A DNA stretch of 64,000 nt from Streptomyces sp. NBC_01317 (lineage in GTDB: Bacteria > Actinomycetota > Actinomycetes > Streptomycetales > Streptomycetaceae): positions 1,116,001-1,180,000 of the forward strand of contig NZ_CP108393.1 in the NCBI RefSeq assembly GCF_035961655.1, read 5' to 3'. Under the pieces are notes generated by a model, which was not told the origin of the DNA, ran no database searches, and saw only the letters and a list, made by a program, of their open reading frames with translations. Below are positions 9,987 through 18,065 of this stretch, piece by piece (positions within the stretch are counted from its first letter, which is position 1; each line of letters begins with the position of its first letter). A program made the position numbers and the translations under genes.

Positions 9987-11573
9987 TCAGCGCGCGCGGC
10001 GCAACCGCCGGCCCGGTCGGGCGGACAGCACCCGCCCGTCGGCCAACACCGGCTCACCGTTGACCAGGACGTGTCGCATCCCGGTCGCATACCGGCGCGG
10101 GGCGTCGTAGCGGGCAAGGTCACGCACCGTGGCCGGATCGAAGATGATCAGATCGGCAAATCCGCCCGGGACCAGGCGACCGCGATCGGCAAGCCGCAAC
10201 GTGTCCGCCGGCAGCGAGGTCATCTTGCGGATCGCCTCGGCGAGCGAAAACAGGCCCAGATCGCGGCTGTAGTGGCCAAGGACCCTGGCGAAAGTGCCGT
10301 AGGCCCGCGGATGCGTCAGCTCGTCGGTCGCCGATCCTGGACCGACGGCTTCGGCATCCGAGCATATCGACACCCACGGCTGGACCAGCCCGAGCTGGAC
10401 GTTGCGCTCGGACATCACGAAGTAGCACACCTGCTGAGCCGGATCCACGCGCACGATATCCAGCAGCGCGGCGGCCGCCCCGGCGGCCCCGCGGGCTGCG
10501 GCCACCTCGGCCAGCGTCTGCCCGGCCGCCGGCGTGCCGTCAGCCAGATCACGCAGGAAGACGATGCCGCACCCCCGCTCAGCCCCGACGAACAGATTCT
10601 CGAAGTCACCGGAGTCCGCCTCCAACTCCGTGATGATCCGGTCTCTGACGGCCGGATCGGCCAGCCGGGCCAGCAGTGCCGCCGACCCGCCCGCGTGATA
10701 GCGCGGCGGGATCGCCGCCGCCAGGTCGGTGCAGGCGGCGACGTAGGGATACATGTCGGCGCTGACCTGGAGGCCGCCGGCCCGAGCCGCGTCGATCCGC
10801 TCGATCGCCAGGGCCATCTTGTGGTGATTGTGCGTACCGCCGGCCTTCAGGTGGTAGGCCTCCACCCGACACCGGGCCGCCGTACCGATCTCGATCAACT
10901 CATCCAGGCTTTCGAGGAAGCGGTCGCCTTCGGAGCGCAGGTGAGAGATGTAGAGGCCGTCGTGCCGCCCTACCACCGCGGCCAGTCGGGTCAGCTCCGC
11001 CGTGGTCGCGTAATTCTCCGGCGCGTAGATCAGCGACGTCGCGATACCGAGCGCGCCATCGGCCATCTCGTCCTCGACGAGCTTGCTCAACATGCTCAAC
11101 TCGTCCTCCGTCAGCGGCCGATCGTCGCCCCCCGCGGCCAGCACCCGCAGATTCTGCCCGCCGATGAACGAGGCGACGTTCACGCTCGTGCCCTGGGCCT
11201 CGACATGGTCCAGGCCGTCGCCCAGTCGGGGGAACGTCAGCCGCGCACCGGACCGCATGGGCACCATGTCGAGGAGTTCCGAACCTGCCGGACCCAACGA
11301 CACTCCCTCGCCGAAGACCTCGGTCGTCACCCCCTGCACCAGATCCGACCGGCAGCTCCCGTCGAGCTGAATCGCCTCCCACGCGTGGCTGAGCACGTTG
11401 ATCAACCCGGGCGCGACGACGAGCCCGGTCGCGTCGATCTCCGGACAGCCGGTGACAGGAATGTCGCCGACCACCACGATCCGGTCCCCGGCTATTCCGA
11501 CGTCGGCCAGTCGCGGCACCCCGCCGAGCCCGTCGTGGACCACCCCGTGACGGATCACCCGCGACAGGCTCAT
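9987..11573 (-). CDS. N-acyl-D-amino-acid deacylase (D-aminoacylase-like amidohydrolase)
   Basis: Amidohydrolase-fold enzyme expected to hydrolyse N-acyl-D-amino acids to acid plus free D-amino acid; 528 residues. The family signature region reads GLVVAPGLINVLSHAWEAI followed by QGVTTEVFGEG, and the end has the HPRAYGTFARVLGHY-like block and a C-terminal FADLIIFDPATV strand typical of D-aminoacylases. The usual N-terminal metal HxH is replaced by L-S-H, as in a subgroup of family members. The start at 11573 is supported by an ATGA overlap with a 35-codon ORF upstream. The amino-acid oxidase gene lies 149 bp upstream in the same direction. Confidence 0.87.
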   Translation of the reverse strand: MSLSRVIRHGVVHDGLGGVPRLADVGIAGDRIVVVGDIPVTGCPEIDATGLVVAPGLINVLSHAWEAIQLDGSCRSDLVQGVTTEVFGEGVSLGPAGSELLDMVPMRSGARLTFPRLGDGLDHVEAQGTSVNVASFIGGQNLRVLAAGGDDRPLTEDELSMLSKLVEDEMADGALGIATSLIYAPENYATTAELTRLAAVVGRHDGLYISHLRSEGDRFLESLDELIEIGTAARCRVEAYHLKAGGTHNHHKMALAIERIDAARAGGLQVSADMYPYVAACTDLAAAIPPRYHAGGSAALLARLADPAVRDRIITELEADSGDFENLFVGAERGCGIVFLRDLADGTPAAGQTLAEVAAARGAAGAAAALLDIVRVDPAQQVCYFVMSERNVQLGLVQPWVSICSDAEAVGPGSATDELTHPRAYGTFARVLGHYSRDLGLFSLAEAIRKMTSLPADTLRLADRGRLVPGGFADLIIFDPATVRDLARYDAPRRYATGMRHVLVNGEPVLADGRVLSARPGRRLRRAR

Positions 11574-11677
11574 CGCGCGCCACCCGGGACCAGAGCGCAG
11601 TCGGCGAGACCGAGCCGACCGGGGACGCACAACAAGTCCCCGGCGCGGCGGCGCGGCGACAACGGTGGGGCTGTCAT
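11570..11677 (-). CDS. Small coupled ORF, 35 aa, unknown
   Basis: Begins MTAPPLSPRRRAGDLLC and ends VPGGAR, with stop TGA overlapping the ATG of the deacylase gene (ATGA). A GAGGAG sits 6 nt before its ATG, a better ribosome site than the deacylase itself has. I do not recognise the sequence; no membrane segment or clear motif. It may be a translational leader that feeds ribosomes to the deacylase, or the remnant of a larger upstream gene. It sits between the oxidase stop (11723) and the deacylase. Confidence 0.4.
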   Translation of the reverse strand: MTAPPLSPRRRAGDLLCVPGRLGLADCALVPGGAR

Positions 11678-11722
11678 GTCGGACTCCTCAGTGGCAGGTT
11701 GCCGGCGATGGGTTGATGAGCG

Positions 11723-12838
11723 TCAGTGCTCAAGGGCGGTTTGAGTCCTGCGCGGGTCGATGGCCGCGGCCAGCACCGCATCGGTCAAGCTGCCCGTCCG
11801 GAACAGTTCGGCGCCGACTTGGGCCAACGCCGGCGCCATCTGAATGCCGTAACCTCCCTGGCCGACGAAGCTGAACAAGGCCGGCTCGTTCGGATGCGGG
11901 CCGACGACCGGGGCCCGGTCCGGGGCAAACGTCCGCAGTCCCGCCCAACTGGTGCGCACACTGCGCAATCCCAGCCTGGTCACGGCGTTCACCCGCTCCA
12001 GCACCGAGGCGACGTCGAGTGGATCGGGCTTGACGTCGCCGGGCGGCACCTCCGTCTCATCGCACGGCGACAGCAGGAGTGCCCCGCCCTCGGGCTTGAA
12101 ATACCAGCTCTCCGCGGCGTCAGCCACGACTGGCCAATCAGCCGGAATCGGGCGCGGAGAGCGCGCGATCACCACCGTGCGCCGCCGCGGGGACAGTCCA
12201 TACCCGGCACCGGCACACAACTCGGCCACCTCGTCCCCCCACGCCCCCGCGGCGTTGACCACCACGTCGGCGACCCACCTCCGGCCGTCCGAAGTCCGTG
12301 CCTGCCACTGTGACTTGATCCGGTCGGCGCCGACCAGCCGGGCTCCCGTGGCGATCTGGCCGCCGCGTTGCCGAAGTACCCCCGCATAGTAGGAGTGCAG
12401 AGCACTGACATCGATATCCCGCGCGTCTGCGTCGAACGCGCACGCGATCATGCCGTCCGCCCGCAGCATGGGACACAGCACCCGCGCCTGATCCGCGCTC
12501 AACGTGGTCATCGTCGGCCGGGCGGCTACGAGAGCCGCCAGAGCGGCGGCACTCGACTCGTCCCACGCGGTGAACAATCCGCCCCGGGGGGTCAGCGGCG
12601 CGGGGACCCCGGGCAGCATCGACAGCCGGACGAACTCCGCTTCACTGCGCTGGGTCAGCTCCCTCACAACGGCGGGACCGTACCCGGCCAGAAACAACGC
12701 AGCCGACCGCCCCGTACTGTGCACAGCCAGCGACCGCTCAGCCTCGATGAGCACCACATCGTGCTCGCGCGCGAGTTCACAGCCCAACGACACACCGGCC
12801 ATACCCCCACCCACGACAAGAACCCGCTGACGTGTCAT
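11723..12838 (-). CDS. FAD-dependent amino-acid oxidase (DAO/DadA family)
   Basis: Flavoprotein oxidoreductase of the glycine/D-amino-acid oxidase family, 371 residues. The N-terminus has the dinucleotide fold VLVVGGGMAGVSLGCEL, followed by the E of the second strand (VVLIEAERS) and STGRSAA; the C-terminus has GQGGYGIQMAPA, the usual FAD-closing motif. It would convert an amino acid to its 2-oxoacid, ammonia and reduced flavin. Upstream the frame stays open into an arsM remnant and a tandem repeat, but the flavin motif begins at once after the 12838 ATG, so that start is used. The deacylase would supply D-amino acids and the oxidoreductase could consume the oxoacids. Confidence 0.85.
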   Translation of the reverse strand: MTRQRVLVVGGGMAGVSLGCELAREHDVVLIEAERSLAVHSTGRSAALFLAGYGPAVVRELTQRSEAEFVRLSMLPGVPAPLTPRGGLFTAWDESSAAALAALVAARPTMTTLSADQARVLCPMLRADGMIACAFDADARDIDVSALHSYYAGVLRQRGGQIATGARLVGADRIKSQWQARTSDGRRWVADVVVNAAGAWGDEVAELCAGAGYGLSPRRRTVVIARSPRPIPADWPVVADAAESWYFKPEGGALLLSPCDETEVPPGDVKPDPLDVASVLERVNAVTRLGLRSVRTSWAGLRTFAPDRAPVVGPHPNEPALFSFVGQGGYGIQMAPALAQVGAELFRTGSLTDAVLAAAIDPRRTQTALEH

Positions 12839-13487
12839 GCCACGATTCTCCAAGTCATGGCCCCCACCAGGCTTGTGCGTGGAGCGAAAATCGCGGCTCC
12901 CCGCATCAGCACTCTCGACAAGCCCCCGCTGGTGGCCACCACCGCCGGCCGGCAACCCGGCGCCCGCGATGCGGTCGACGTGGTCGCCGCGTTCGGCCCG
13001 CTGGGCGGGGGTGAGGGTGTCGTCGGCGACGACGTAGGAGGGACCGATCCGGCCGCCGGGCATCAGGACCCGATAGATCTCGGTGAAGACGGCCTGCTTG
13101 TCGGTGGACAGGTTGGTGACGCAGTTGGAGATGACCACGTCGACCGGCGCGGCAAGAAGGGGAATCGCCTCGATGCCGCCCTTGAGCAGCTCGACGTCGG
13201 TCGCGTCGGCCCTGTTCCGGTCGGCCGGCGCGAGGCCGAGCATCTTCTTGGCCATGTCCAGCCCGTACGCCTTCCCGGTCGGGCCGACGCGGCGAGGGGA
13301 GAGTTGGACGTCAGTGCCGCCCCCGGAGCCGAGGTCCAGGACCCGCCCGCCTTCGTTCAGGTCGGCGACGGTGGTCGGGTTCCCGCAGCCCAGCGACGCG
13401 GCGACGGCCTCGGCCGGGAGGGCGTCGCGGTCGCCGGGACAGCGGAAGCGGGCATCGGCATGTCCGCCCAGACCCCGACGGTCCTGA
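12839..13487 (-). pseudogene. arsM: Remnant of arsenite S-adenosylmethyltransferase (arsM-like)
   Basis: Between about 13440 and 12959 the minus strand encodes recognisable ArsM core: ASLGCGNPTTVADL, VLDLGSGGGTDVQLS, RRVGPTGKAYGLDM, then VVISNCVTNLS and EIYRVLMPGGRIG. The N-terminal part, including the cysteine region, is replaced by the 9-bp tandem repeat, and after an RIAGA-like segment the C-terminal domain turns into unrelated sequence running into the oxidase start. No credible start or stop of its own exists. I read it as a decayed gene. Its frame is continuous with the repeat and with the oxidase, so automated annotation might call one 762-codon fusion. Confidence 0.75.
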
Positions 13488-13798
13488 CCGTCGAGGCCGT
13501 CGAGGCCGTCGAGGCCGTCGAGGCCGTCGAGGCCGTCGAGGCCGTCGAGGCCGTCGAGGCCGTCGAGGCCGTCGAGGCCGTCGAGGCCGTCGAGGCCGTC
13601 GAGGCCGTCGAGGCCGTCGAGGCCGTCGAGGCCGTCGAGGCCGTCGAGGCCGTCGAGGCCGTCGAGGCCGTCGAGGCCGTCGAGGCCGTCGAGGCCGTCG
13701 AGGCCGTCGAGGCCGTCGAGGCCGTCGAGGCCGTCGAGGCCGTCGAGGCCGTCGAGGCCGTCGAGGCCGTCGAGGCCGTCGAGGCCGTCGAGGCCGTC
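13488..13798. repeat. Tandem repeat, 9-bp unit GAGGCCGTC, about 34 copies
   Basis: An almost uninterrupted array of GAGGCCGTC spans about 310 bp. Because the unit is a multiple of three it keeps every frame open: minus-strand translations are Leu-Asp-Gly, Ser-Thr-Ala or Arg-Pro-Arg repeats and plus-strand ones include Val-Glu-Ala. It replaces or follows the lost N-terminus of the arsM remnant. Slippage expansion is the simplest origin. The 220 bp to its right (13799-14019) show no recognisable gene. Confidence 0.95.
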
Positions 13799-14019
13799 CG
13801 AGCGTCCGACGTGGTGATCACCATGGGCTGCGGCGGCGCCTGCCCCGTCCTCCCTCGCAAGCGGTTCCTCGATCGGAGGCTCGACGACCCGGCCAGGCAG
13901 GGCGTGGAGGCGGTCCGCCCGATCCGGGATGAGATCGAACGACGCGTCCGCGCCTGCTCGGCGCACTCCAGCCACGCTGACGCCACCCGTGGCAGAGGGG
14001 GATCCGGACACCGCCGCCG

Positions 14020-14226
14020 CTCGCCCGGGCCCACCAGTTCAAGGAGGCCGCGCCCGAGACGCCCGTCATGCTCACCGTGCACGAGCGCAAGCGCCTCGCG
14101 CCCGACGCCGCCGGGCTGATGACGCTGTCCGCCGGGCTCCAGGCCGGAGGCATCCAGCTCGAACCCCTCACCGGCCCGCTCACCGGGATCTACGAGCCCA
14201 ACGGCATGGGCGCCAGGTTCTTCGCC
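14020..14226 (+). pseudogene. Serine recombinase/resolvase fragment
   Basis: One frame reads LARAHQFKEAAPETPVMLTV, then HERKRLAPDAAGLMTLSAGL, then QLEPLTGPLTGIYEPNG and MGARFFA. This matches the middle of actinobacterial DNA-invertase-like serine recombinases. Both the catalytic-serine N-terminus and the region after the FFA segment are missing; the downstream frame breaks into integrase-like sequence. About 69 codons remain, clearly non-functional. Confidence 0.7.
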
Positions 14227-14230
14227 CGCC

Positions 14231-14371
14231 CTCGGACACTTCCCCGTCCGAATCATCACCAACGGCGCCGCCGACCGCACCGTCCACGGCTGGATCGCCG
14301 ACGAACACAGCCGCTCCACCGTCAAGAACAGCCTTCCGGCCCTCGTACGCGTCATGGAACAAGCCAAACCG
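14231..14371 (+). pseudogene. Tyrosine integrase N-terminal fragment
   Basis: One frame encodes LGHFPVRIITNGAADRTVHG and then HSRSTVKNSLPALVRVMEQA, resembling the core-binding domain of integrases from actinomycete integrative elements. The catalytic domain (R-H-R-Y) is absent. It abuts the serine recombinase fragment and lies 105 bp from the tRNA-Pro gene, the arrangement expected for a dead integrative element at a tRNA attachment site. Confidence 0.65.
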
Positions 14372-14429
14372 CCCCCGGACACCACCGCCAGACCAACCGG
14401 TCCCCACCCGGTCCCCACGAACGACGGAA

Positions 14430-14459
14430 AGGCGGTACCGGATTTCTCCGATACCGCCT
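14430..14459 (-). terminator. Hairpin downstream of tRNA-Pro
   Basis: AGGCGGTACCGGA and TCCGATACCGCCT form a 13-bp stem around TTTC, with one wobble pair. On the minus strand it follows the tRNA by about 18 nt and is trailed by a short T-containing tract, fitting a Rho-independent terminator. Confidence 0.65.
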
Positions 14460-14476
14460 GCGACCTGCGAAAACGC

Positions 14477-14553
<77 letters not shown>

Positions 14554-14650
14554 ATCCGCGCTGACCTGGGGTTTCCCCTGGCCGAACGCGCATGAGAACA
14601 ATACCGCACTTGAAGCGGTGGTCACGAACCGCTTTCCGCGCGCGGCGGGC

Positions 14651-14681
14651 TTGACCTCAAGCTTGCTTCATGTTGCAGCGT
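14651..14681 (+). promoter_or_regulatory. Putative MerR-type promoter before the transketolase pair
   Basis: TTGACC (14651-14656) and CAGCGT (14676-14681) would be -35 and -10 elements with a long 19-bp spacer. The spacer holds ACCTCAAG and CTTCATGT, an inverted repeat with two mismatches from ACCTCAAG/CTTGAGGT. Long spacers with such dyads are typical of promoters twisted by MerR-family activators. The ATG at 14688 would then be at or near the transcript start (leaderless). No MerR gene lies nearby. Confidence 0.45.
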
Positions 14682-14687
14682 GGGCGC

Positions 14688-15396
14688 ATGACCAAGACAT
14701 CGAGCAGATCGAGCGGGACGTCCGAGTACCAGGATCTGAACCGGCTGCTGGCCCTGATGACCGGCGACGAGAAGCACGGGCCCGCCGCGACCTCCACCCT
14801 CGACACGCTCTGGGTGCTCTACGACCGGGTCCTGCGGGTGACGCCCGGGACCGTCGGCGCACGTGACCGCGACCGCTTCCTGCTCTCGAAGGGGCACCGG
14901 GCCGATGGCGTACTACGCCGTGCTCGCCGCCAAGGGGTTCCTGGCCGAGGAGCTGCTCCCCGGGTTCGGTTCGTACGACTCGCCCCTCGGCCACCACCCC
15001 GACGGGACGCTGCTGCCCGAGGTCGAGATCGGCAGCGGCTCGCTCGGGCACGGGCTGCCGCTCGCCGTGGGGACCGCGCTCGGGCTGCGGGCCCAGGGCC
15101 TCTCCCGCCCCCGGGTGTGGGTGCTGATCGGTGACGCCGAGCTGGACGAGGGCAGCAACCACGAGGCCGTCGCCTTCGCCGGGCCCGCCGGGCTCGGGCA
15201 GCTCCACACCGTGGTGATCGACAACGGCTCCGCCAGCCACGGCAGGCCCGGCGGGATCGCCGCGCGGTTCGAGGCGGCCGGCTGGTCGGTACGGACCGTC
15301 GACGGCCGGGATCACGAGGCGTTGCACGAAGCCTTCACCGCATCGCACGAGGGCGTTCCCCTGGCGGTCGTGGCCCAGGTCGAGCCCAAGTCATGA
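14688..15396 (+). pseudogene. Transketolase N-terminal (TPP-binding) subunit, frameshifted
   Basis: Split-type transketolase, N-terminal half. The first frame reads from MTKTSSRSSG to RFLLSKGH; homology continues one base shifted as GPMAYYAVLAAKGF, through GSGSLGHGLPLAVG and the TPP motif GDAELDEGSNHEA, ending VEPKS. The break is at 14897-14898, where CACCGGG stands in place of an expected CACGGG: one extra C. Otherwise the gene looks intact, so this is either a recent frameshift mutation or a base-call error in a G/C run. Transketolase pairs exchange two-carbon units between sugar phosphates. The C-terminal subunit follows immediately. Confidence 0.85.
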
Positions 15397-15485
15397 GCCT
15401 CGGCGCGTCCATACGTACAGAAATCACGGACTCGTCGGGCACCCCGGTCCGTCACGAATCACCACGAACTTCCGGAGTTGTTTCC

Positions 15486-16385
15486 ATGGACACCATGCGG
15501 GAACGGTTCATCGCCACCACCTCCCGGCTGCTCGACGAGGACCCGCGCCTCGCGGTCGTGCTCGCCGAGATCAGCAGGGACGGCTTCACCCGGGCCGCGC
15601 GCCGCCATCCGGACCGGGTGATCAACGTCGGCATCCGTGAGCAGCTGCTGATCGGGGTGGGCGCCGGGCTCGCCCTCACCGGGCTGCGGCCGGTCGTGCA
15701 CACCTTCGCGAGCTTTCTGGTCGAGCGGCCCTTCGAGCAGGTGAAGCTGGACTTCGGGCACCAGGGCGTGGGCGGTGTGCTGGTGAGCGCGGGTGGCTCG
15801 TACGACTGGCCGGCCGGTGGTCTCACCCACATGTCGCCGGGCGACGTGGCGCTCATGGACACCCTGGACGGCTGGCACATCCACGTCCCCGGCCATCCCG
15901 ACGAGGCCGAGACCCTGATCCGGCGCGCCGCCGCCGGGGACGGCCGCGACTACGTGCGGCTGTCCGAGCAGAGCAACGCCCGCCCGACGCCGCTCACCGG
16001 GCCGGGATTCCGGACCGTGCGCGAAGGGCGCGGCGGGGTGGTGATCGCCGTGGGACCGATGCTGGACAACGTACGGGCAGCGACGGAGGGGCTGGACACG
16101 ACGGTGCTGTACGCGACCACCGTGCGGCCCTTCGACGGTTCGGCCGTACGCCGCGCCGTGGCGGCCGGAAACGCGGCGGACGTGGTGATCGTGGAGCCGT
16201 ACCTCGCCGGGACGTCCACCGCCGCCGCCAACGACGCCCTCGCCGACACCCCGCACCGGGTGCTCGGGCTGGGGGTGGCGCGGCGTGAGCTGCGGCGGTA
16301 CGGGCAGCTCCACGAGCATGTGGCCGCCCAGGGCCTCGACCCGGCGTCACTGCGCGAGCGGATCTCGGCGTTCCTGGGGCACTGA
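15486..16385 (+). CDS. Transketolase C-terminal subunit
   Basis: Pyrimidine-binding plus C-terminal domains of a two-subunit transketolase, 299 residues from MDTMRERF. Visible features are RVINVGIREQLLIGVGAGLA (the catalytic-glutamate region), a SAGGSYDWPAGGLTHMS segment and the C-terminal VVIVEPYLAGTS strand. GGAG at 15474-15477, 8 nt upstream, supports this ATG. An alternative ATG at 15393 overlaps the stop of the N-terminal half (ATGA) and would add 31 low-complexity residues; coupling argues for it, homologue length against. With its partner frameshifted, this subunit may have no function unless the shift is an error. Confidence 0.82.
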   Translation: MDTMRERFIATTSRLLDEDPRLAVVLAEISRDGFTRAARRHPDRVINVGIREQLLIGVGAGLALTGLRPVVHTFASFLVERPFEQVKLDFGHQGVGGVLVSAGGSYDWPAGGLTHMSPGDVALMDTLDGWHIHVPGHPDEAETLIRRAAAGDGRDYVRLSEQSNARPTPLTGPGFRTVREGRGGVVIAVGPMLDNVRAATEGLDTTVLYATTVRPFDGSAVRRAVAAGNAADVVIVEPYLAGTSTAAANDALADTPHRVLGLGVARRELRRYGQLHEHVAAQGLDPASLRERISAFLGH

Positions 16386-16414
16386 GCCTCGGGCACTGAG
16401 CCTCGGGCACTGAG
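16377..16414. repeat. Short tandem repeat GGGCACTGAGCCTC, 2.7 copies
   Basis: Units at 16377-16390, 16391-16404 and a partial one at 16405-16414. The first spans the stop codon of the transketolase C-terminal gene. The 155 bp up to the next gene are also rich in GTACGGGCAC-like near repeats but contain no evident gene. Confidence 0.85.
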
Positions 16415-16569
16415 AGGGTGCGCCGGGGTGGCCCGTCGCCGGGAACGTCGGGGAGCGTCTTCCGGTCCGCCGGGGGAACCTGTACGGGAGCCGTGCCGCC
16501 GTCTCCGACGGGAGCACGCGTACGGGCACGGGTACTCGCACAGGTACGGGCACAGGTAGGGAGTCAGCC

Positions 16570-17085
16570 ATGAACGCCAGCGGTGACCTGCTCATCGACG
16601 CCTTCGGTCGTATCCGCGAGGTGGTGCACGACGTCGTCGCGGACCTCACGCCGGAGGAGCTGGCCACCCGACTGGACGACGGGTCGAACTCGGTCGCCTG
16701 GCTCGTCTGGCACCTCACCCGGATCCAGGACGACCACGTCTCGGACGCCGCGGGGACCGAGCAGGTGTGGACGTCGGGCGGCTGGGCCGGGCGGTTCGAG
16801 CTGCCGTTCTCCCATGGGTCGACCGGGTACGGCCACTCCCCCAAGGACGTCGCCAAGGTCGCCGGCGTCACGGCTGACCTGCTCACCGGCTATCACGACG
16901 ACGTCCACGACCGCACCGTCGAGTATCTCGGCACCCTCAAGGTCTCCGACCTCGACCGGGTCGTGGACGACGCGTGGATCCCGCACGTCACCCTGGGGGT
17001 CCGGCTGGTCAGCGTCATCTCCGACGACCTCCAGCACGCCGGACAGGCGGCCTTCATCCGGGGTGTGCTGGGGCGACGACGGTAG
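16570..17085 (+). CDS. DinB/DUF664 family protein (putative mycothiol-dependent enzyme)
   Basis: Four-helix metal-binding protein of 171 residues. Family histidines are visible at WLVWHLTRIQDDH in the first half and at DDLQHAGQAAFIRG near the end, the pattern of DinB-like thiol-transferases that in actinomycetes use mycothiol as co-substrate. The substrate is not predictable. The length is typical for the family. Its end overlaps the convergent LysR gene by 32 bp, so the two transcripts are antisense at their 3' ends. Confidence 0.8.
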   Translation: MNASGDLLIDAFGRIREVVHDVVADLTPEELATRLDDGSNSVAWLVWHLTRIQDDHVSDAAGTEQVWTSGGWAGRFELPFSHGSTGYGHSPKDVAKVAGVTADLLTGYHDDVHDRTVEYLGTLKVSDLDRVVDDAWIPHVTLGVRLVSVISDDLQHAGQAAFIRGVLGRRR

Positions 17086-18064
17086 AAGGCGTACGGGAGG
17101 CGGGGAGCGACGGAGCCGTACGGGCGGCCGGGACGACAGCCACGTCGGGAGCCGTCGGAGCGCCCTCGCACGCCCCGCCCAACGGCGTGTCCGGCAGGTA
17201 CGAGAGCAGCTCCCGCGCCGCCGGGCCCGTCCGCCGGTCCTCCGGGAGCGCCACCGAGACCTCCCAGGAATGGTCCTCCGCGCCCGTCAGCGGGACGGTC
17301 CGCAACACGGCTGCCTCCTTCTTGCGGGCGACCGGCCGGGGAACCACCGCGATGCCGAGGCCGTGACCGACCAGCTCGATCAGACTGTGCACGTCGTTGA
17401 CCTCCAGGGCGACCCGCCGGGCCGTACGGGCGGCGGCGAAGGCGCGGTCGTTGAGGCCCCGGGCTCCCCAGTCCTCGTGGAAGTCGACAAAGACCTCGCC
17501 GCCGAGGTCCGCCCAGCCGACACCGTCCGCCCCCGCCAGGGGATGGTCGGGATGGCAGAGCAGCACCATCGGTTCACGGGCCAGCGGTACGAGCCTCACC
17601 CCGTCGGGCGCGGGTCCCGACAGGGCGACGAACGCCAGGTCGAGCCGCCCCTCCGCCACGTCCTCGACCAGCGCGGCCGAGCCCGCCTGCCGGAGCCGTA
17701 CCTCCACATCGGGGTGCTCGGACCTGAACCGGGCGAGCAGTCCCGGCACGTGCACGCCGGTGATGCACTGCTCGGTGCCGACCACCAGCGTGCCGCGCAG
17801 GAGGCCCTGGACCGCCGCGACCGCCTCCTTGCCCGCGCGTACGCTGGCGAGCGCGCGGTGCGCCTCCACCAGGAGCGCGCGCCCCTCGCCGGTCAGCTCG
17901 ACGCGGCGGGTGCTGCGTACGAACAGCGGGGCGCCCAGCTCGCGCTCCAGGGCTCTGACGGAGGCGGAGAGTCCCGACTGGGAGACCATGAGCCGGTGGG
18001 CCGCTCGCGTGAAGTGACGTTCCTCCGCGACGGCGACGAAGTATTCGAGATGCCTGAGTTCCAC
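17054..18064 (-). CDS. LysR family transcriptional regulator
   Basis: LysR-type regulator of 336 residues. The N-terminal winged HTH reads MELRHLEYFVAVAEERHFTR through SQSGLSASVRALERELG; the effector domain begins near residue 90 (GTLVVGTEQCITG) with a HPDHPLAG signature. The C-terminus extends about 30 residues beyond the usual end, into the region overlapping the DinB-like gene. It is divergent from the aldo/keto reductase with a perfect ATTCAG-N11-CTGAAT box just upstream of its own start, suggesting autorepression and control of the reductase. Confidence 0.92.
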   Translation of the reverse strand: MELRHLEYFVAVAEERHFTRAAHRLMVSQSGLSASVRALERELGAPLFVRSTRRVELTGEGRALLVEAHRALASVRAGKEAVAAVQGLLRGTLVVGTEQCITGVHVPGLLARFRSEHPDVEVRLRQAGSAALVEDVAEGRLDLAFVALSGPAPDGVRLVPLAREPMVLLCHPDHPLAGADGVGWADLGGEVFVDFHEDWGARGLNDRAFAAARTARRVALEVNDVHSLIELVGHGLGIAVVPRPVARKKEAAVLRTVPLTGAEDHSWEVSVALPEDRRTGPAARELLSYLPDTPLGGACEGAPTAPDVAVVPAARTAPSLPASRTPSTVVAPAHPG

Positions 18065-18065
18065 G

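Noticed and set aside
9951..11744. 597-codon plus-strand frame
   Set aside because: Shadow of the D-aminoacylase gene; no recognisable motif.
13488..13798. Array resembling a CRISPR at first sight
   Set aside because: Units are 9 bp and contiguous, with no spacers, and no cas genes are near.
12368..14119. Long plus-strand frame with Val-Glu-Ala repeats
   Set aside because: It is produced by the 9-bp tandem repeat and the complementary strand of the oxidase and arsM remnant; no start signal, ribosome site or domain.
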